Below are positions 61,684 through 64,000 of a stretch of DNA of 64,000 bases, piece by piece. The notes beneath the pieces were generated by a model, which saw only the letters and a list, made by a program, of their open reading frames with translations, was not told where the DNA came from and made no database searches. The DNA is from Nocardia otitidiscaviarum NBRC 14405. Lineage in GTDB: Bacteria; Actinomycetota; Actinomycetes; Mycobacteriales; Mycobacteriaceae. Numbering within the stretch: the first letter of the stretch is position 1; each line of letters starts with the position of its first letter. The stretch is taken from NCBI RefSeq assembly GCF_000308635.1, contig NZ_BAGD01000044.1, positions 1 through 64,000 of the forward strand, written 5' to 3'. The translations under genes and the position numbers were made by a program.

Positions 61684-62733
61684 TTAGGACAGCGATGAGC
61701 GGGGGTCGGAACGCTTCGCGCGCAGGACGATCGCGCTGACCTCTCGTTCCATCGCAGGCGAGAAGTTGCCGTCCGATGGCACTCGGTCTCGCTGGGCGAG
61801 GGCCGCGGCGACATCGCTGTCGAGGAGGTATCCATTGATGGCGATCGCGGCGGCGGAACCGGCGCCCGCGGCGGTGATCACCTGCGCTCGCGGGTCGGCC
61901 ACGTTTCCGGCCGCCCAGATGCCCGGCACACTGGTGCGGCCGGTGCCGTCCACTGTGACGAAACCGTGGGGTCCGACATCGCATCCGATTCCGGTCAGCA
62001 GGGAGTCGTTGGGTACGAATCTGGGGCCCACGAAGAGCACTGCTCGGGGGACGAGTCGCCCGTCGCCGAGCTCGACCGCGCGGAGCCGATCATCGCTGGC
62101 GACGATGCCGCGCACGGGCCCCTCGACGATCTCGACACCGCGAGCTCGGATGCGAGCTCGTTCACCGCCCGTCAGCTCGATGCCATTGAGGAAGAAGACC
62201 ACATCGCTCGACCACTGCGGGAGCAGCAGGGCCTGGTGGATGGACAGCTCTCGGACCTCGCCCCCCAGGACGCCGATCGGTTCGTCGCGGACCTCGTAGC
62301 CGTGGCAGAAGGGGCAGTGCAGGACATCGATGCCCCACCGCTGCCACAGCCCGGGGATGTCCGGCAGCTCGTCCCGGAGTCCGGTGCTGACCAGGATCGC
62401 CCGGGTCTCGAGTTCTCGGCCATCGGTCAACCGCAGAACGAAGCCCGGATCGACTCCACGCCAAGAGATTTCGGTGACATGTTCGTCGACGAGATCGACG
62501 CCGTACTCGCGCGCTTCCTGTCGTCCGGTGGCGACCAGGGCGGCGGGCTGCATTCCGTCGCGCGACAGGAACCCGTGCATGAGTGCGGCGGGCCCGTTCC
62601 GAGGGGCGTGGCTGTCGACCACCGCGACGGTGCGGCGGGCACGTCCGAGCACCTGCGCGGCGGTCAGGCCGGCGGCGCCACCGCCGATGACGACGACATC
62701 GAGAAGACTGTCGGTGGTGCTGTCTCGCTTCAT
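61684..62733 (-). CDS. Thioredoxin-reductase-like FAD/NAD(P) oxidoreductase
   Basis: 349 residues. It has an FAD site VVVIGGGAAGLTAA at the N-terminus, a redox-active CPFCHGYEV motif near residue 140 and a C-terminal FAD contact PGIWAAGNVADPRAQ. The CxxCHG-type disulfide and order match the thioredoxin-reductase-like oxidoreductases that act on small-molecule dithiols or unknown partners; the NADP site (GVLGGEVREL) is degenerate. No thioredoxin gene is adjacent. ATG 62733 has a weak ribosome site. It is divergent from the GyrA-like fragment. Confidence 0.8.
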   Translation of the reverse strand: MKRDSTTDSLLDVVVIGGGAAGLTAAQVLGRARRTVAVVDSHAPRNGPAALMHGFLSRDGMQPAALVATGRQEAREYGVDLVDEHVTEISWRGVDPGFVLRLTDGRELETRAILVSTGLRDELPDIPGLWQRWGIDVLHCPFCHGYEVRDEPIGVLGGEVRELSIHQALLLPQWSSDVVFFLNGIELTGGERARIRARGVEIVEGPVRGIVASDDRLRAVELGDGRLVPRAVLFVGPRFVPNDSLLTGIGCDVGPHGFVTVDGTGRTSVPGIWAAGNVADPRAQVITAAGAGSAAAIAINGYLLDSDVAAALAQRDRVPSDGNFSPAMEREVSAIVLRAKRSDPRSSLS

Positions 62734-62836
62734 GACTCGAGCGTGCCCGCGGTAGACAGCGGGCAGCAAAGAAGCTTGCTGTTTCCGCAACGGATTTCGT
62801 ACTCAGGCAGTAATCCTCCGCCGGTCCTCCCGGCGG

Positions 62837-63109
62837 GTGCAGGACGAAGAGCGGTTTCTCGAGGAGCATCGAATATCGGTTCTCACTGCTCTGATGGACG
62901 CTGTCGACCACGGTGCCGAGGTGATGCAACTCGCGCAATCCTCGACGAATGAAGACGACTTCGCCGCCAAGCTGTCCCAGCGTTTCGGCTTCACTGCGGT
63001 TCAGAGTCGCGCCGTCGCCGACATGCCGATCAGTCGCTACTGCCCGCTGTGGCGCAATCGACTCGAGCGCGAGGTACAGCAGCTCAGAGAGGACCTCGAG
63101 AGCAGTTAG
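62837..63109 (+). CDS. Free-standing GyrA/ParC coiled-coil-like protein
   Basis: 90 residues, acidic and helical. The sequence follows the pattern of the long coiled-coil and C-gate region of type IIA topoisomerase A subunits: RISVLTALMDAVDHGAEVMQLA corresponds to the hinge before the gate, FGFTAVQSRAVADMPISRY to the gate helix (LSExQAxAILDMRLxRL in GyrA), and RLEREVQQLREDL to the returning helix. No active-site tyrosine domain is present. Start is GTG 62837. It stands alone and could be a decoy, regulator or remnant. Confidence 0.6.
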   Translation: MQDEERFLEEHRISVLTALMDAVDHGAEVMQLAQSSTNEDDFAAKLSQRFGFTAVQSRAVADMPISRYCPLWRNRLEREVQQLREDLESS

Positions 63110-63265
63110 GTGGCGGCGTCGTCGACCGCGCCCTAACGAATCTTCGCTGAGGGGCGACATGGGCTGCCGGTAGTTGAGCACGGTCCGATTCGCCCCGGTG
63201 ACAACAACCCCGGTGACAACTACGCAGCCCCTGACCGGCACTGCCAGGTCAGGGGCTGATTTCTG

Positions 63266-63338
<73 letters not shown>

Positions 63339-63667
63339 GTGCCGTGTGCTCGCCGGTGTTTCGGGAGCTCTGCGGTGCGGAAGAAACCTTAACAGGCTGT
63401 GGCTCTGAAAGTGAAATCGTGGGGTCTAGCTGGGGTTTTTGTTGCGGTGGACGGATGTGATCATCCGTGTTAACGGAATGGGGTCGGGAACGGATGAAGG
63501 GGGCGAGCCCTGTGGAGGGTGGTTGTGGTCGTGTGCCGGTGTCCGTGGGGCCTGGCAGAATGATCGTGTCTCGACCGCTCCCCGCAGGCGTGGTGGGTCG
63601 AGCAGGCGTAGTCGGGGTAGGCAGCGGACCCCGCGCACGCACCGAGACGTGAAGTGGGGTTGTGAAT
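63339..63667. other. Intergenic region upstream of a lipoprotein gene
   Basis: It holds the tRNA-Lys promoter side and the leader of the next gene. Open frames on both strands are short, overlap each other and lack ribosome sites. No strong palindrome or known riboswitch was recognised. Confidence 0.5.
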
Positions 63668-64000
63668 ATGAGGAATGGTCAGGGCCGACGCCGATCGCGG
63701 AAGCTGCTGGGCGCAGTGGCCGTGCTGTCGGCGCTAGTGCTGGCGCTGGGGGCATGTTCATCCGGGTCGGGGACGGATTCGTCCGCGGTCGCCATCGACT
63801 CGAATCCGATCAGCGAGCTGATCAAGCCGAAGCTCGTCGCGCCGGTCAAGGACGGGCAGATCGGGGTGTCGCCGGGTGATCCGCTGGTGCTGAAGGTCGA
63901 GGACGGCAAGATCAACAAGGTGAGCCTGCTCAATCCGGAGGGGCGGGAGGTCAGCGGTGAGCTGGCCGCCGACGGGCAGTCGTGGGCGCTGACCGAGCCG
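63668..64000 (+). CDS. L,D-transpeptidase-like lipoprotein, N-terminal part
   Basis: The first 111 codons; the gene runs off the right edge. A basic start (RNGQGRRRSRK), a hydrophobic helix and the lipobox LGACSS mark a lipoprotein signal peptide. The mature part begins with an Ig-like domain (KDGQIGVSPGDPLVLKVEDG, then VSLLNPEGREVSG) like the first domain of mycobacterial LdtB/LppS-type L,D-transpeptidases, which make 3-3 cross-links in peptidoglycan. The catalytic YkuD domain would lie beyond the window. ATG 63668 or GTG 63662 is the start. Confidence 0.75.
   Translation, partial: MRNGQGRRRSRKLLGAVAVLSALVLALGACSSGSGTDSSAVAIDSNPISELIKPKLVAPVKDGQIGVSPGDPLVLKVEDGKINKVSLLNPEGREVSGELAADGQSWALTEP

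Overview
The window is high-GC actinobacterial DNA, most likely from Nocardia or a close relative in the Mycobacteriales. The evidence is a mycobacterial-type multidomain fatty acid synthase (FAS-I) followed by acpS, mycobactin-type lipidation genes, an IrtAB siderophore importer, type VII secretion proteins, an Mtb12-like secreted antigen, MMPL transport and IdeR/DtxR-type iron boxes. The fas - acpS - bcp - DUF3618 neighbourhood matches the known mycobacterial gene neighbourhood.

Layout. 1-6.3 kb: the start of an MFS nitrate-transporter-like gene, a TetR/MMPL pair with two operator palindromes between them, and a type VII secretion substrate with its EspG chaperone. 6.4-16 kb: iron uptake and export, comprising irtA-irtB, a NatA-like ABC pair, an Mtb12-like secreted protein and a three-gene DrrABC-type exporter. 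16-29.7 kb: one ten-gene minus-strand operon that is the centrepiece of the window. It encodes all four functions of the desferrioxamine pathway (PLP diamine-forming decarboxylase, N-hydroxylase, GNAT acyltransferase, IucA/IucC synthetase). It also encodes a mycobactin-type lipidation set (MbtM-, MbtN- and MbtL-like), a free-standing condensation protein, a WS/DGAT-fold acyltransferase and an Ntn-hydrolase (penicillin acylase family). Two good iron boxes lie upstream. The predicted product is a lipidated, hydroxamate-containing hybrid siderophore.

29.9-37 kb: a DUF4389 membrane protein, a small protein coupled to an M48 peptidase, a rifampin phosphotransferase and an AAA/DUF234 ATPase behind an AT-rich promoter. 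37.3-51 kb: tRNA-Leu, the 3114-residue FAS-I with inverted repeats upstream, acpS, a TetR regulator, a single-pass membrane protein, bcp and DUF3618. 51-64 kb: mixed accessory genes, including an Excalibur protein, pirin/MarR, a crotonase, DUF4132, MarR/cupin, a bacterial voltage-gated Na+ channel, TerD, DUF421, a cupin-amidase chimaera, a thioredoxin-reductase-like flavoprotein, a free-standing GyrA-like fragment, tRNA-Lys and the start of an L,D-transpeptidase-like lipoprotein.

How the genes fit together. Under iron limitation an IdeR-type repressor would release the biosynthetic operon, the DrrABC-type exporter, irtAB and the Mtb12-like protein together. The biosynthetic operon would make and acylate the chelator, the exporter would secrete it, and IrtAB would import and reduce the ferric complex. 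Most starts below were chosen by visible Shine-Dalgarno sequence or stop/start overlap rather than by the longest open frame. All functions are inferred from sequence; no search was run.
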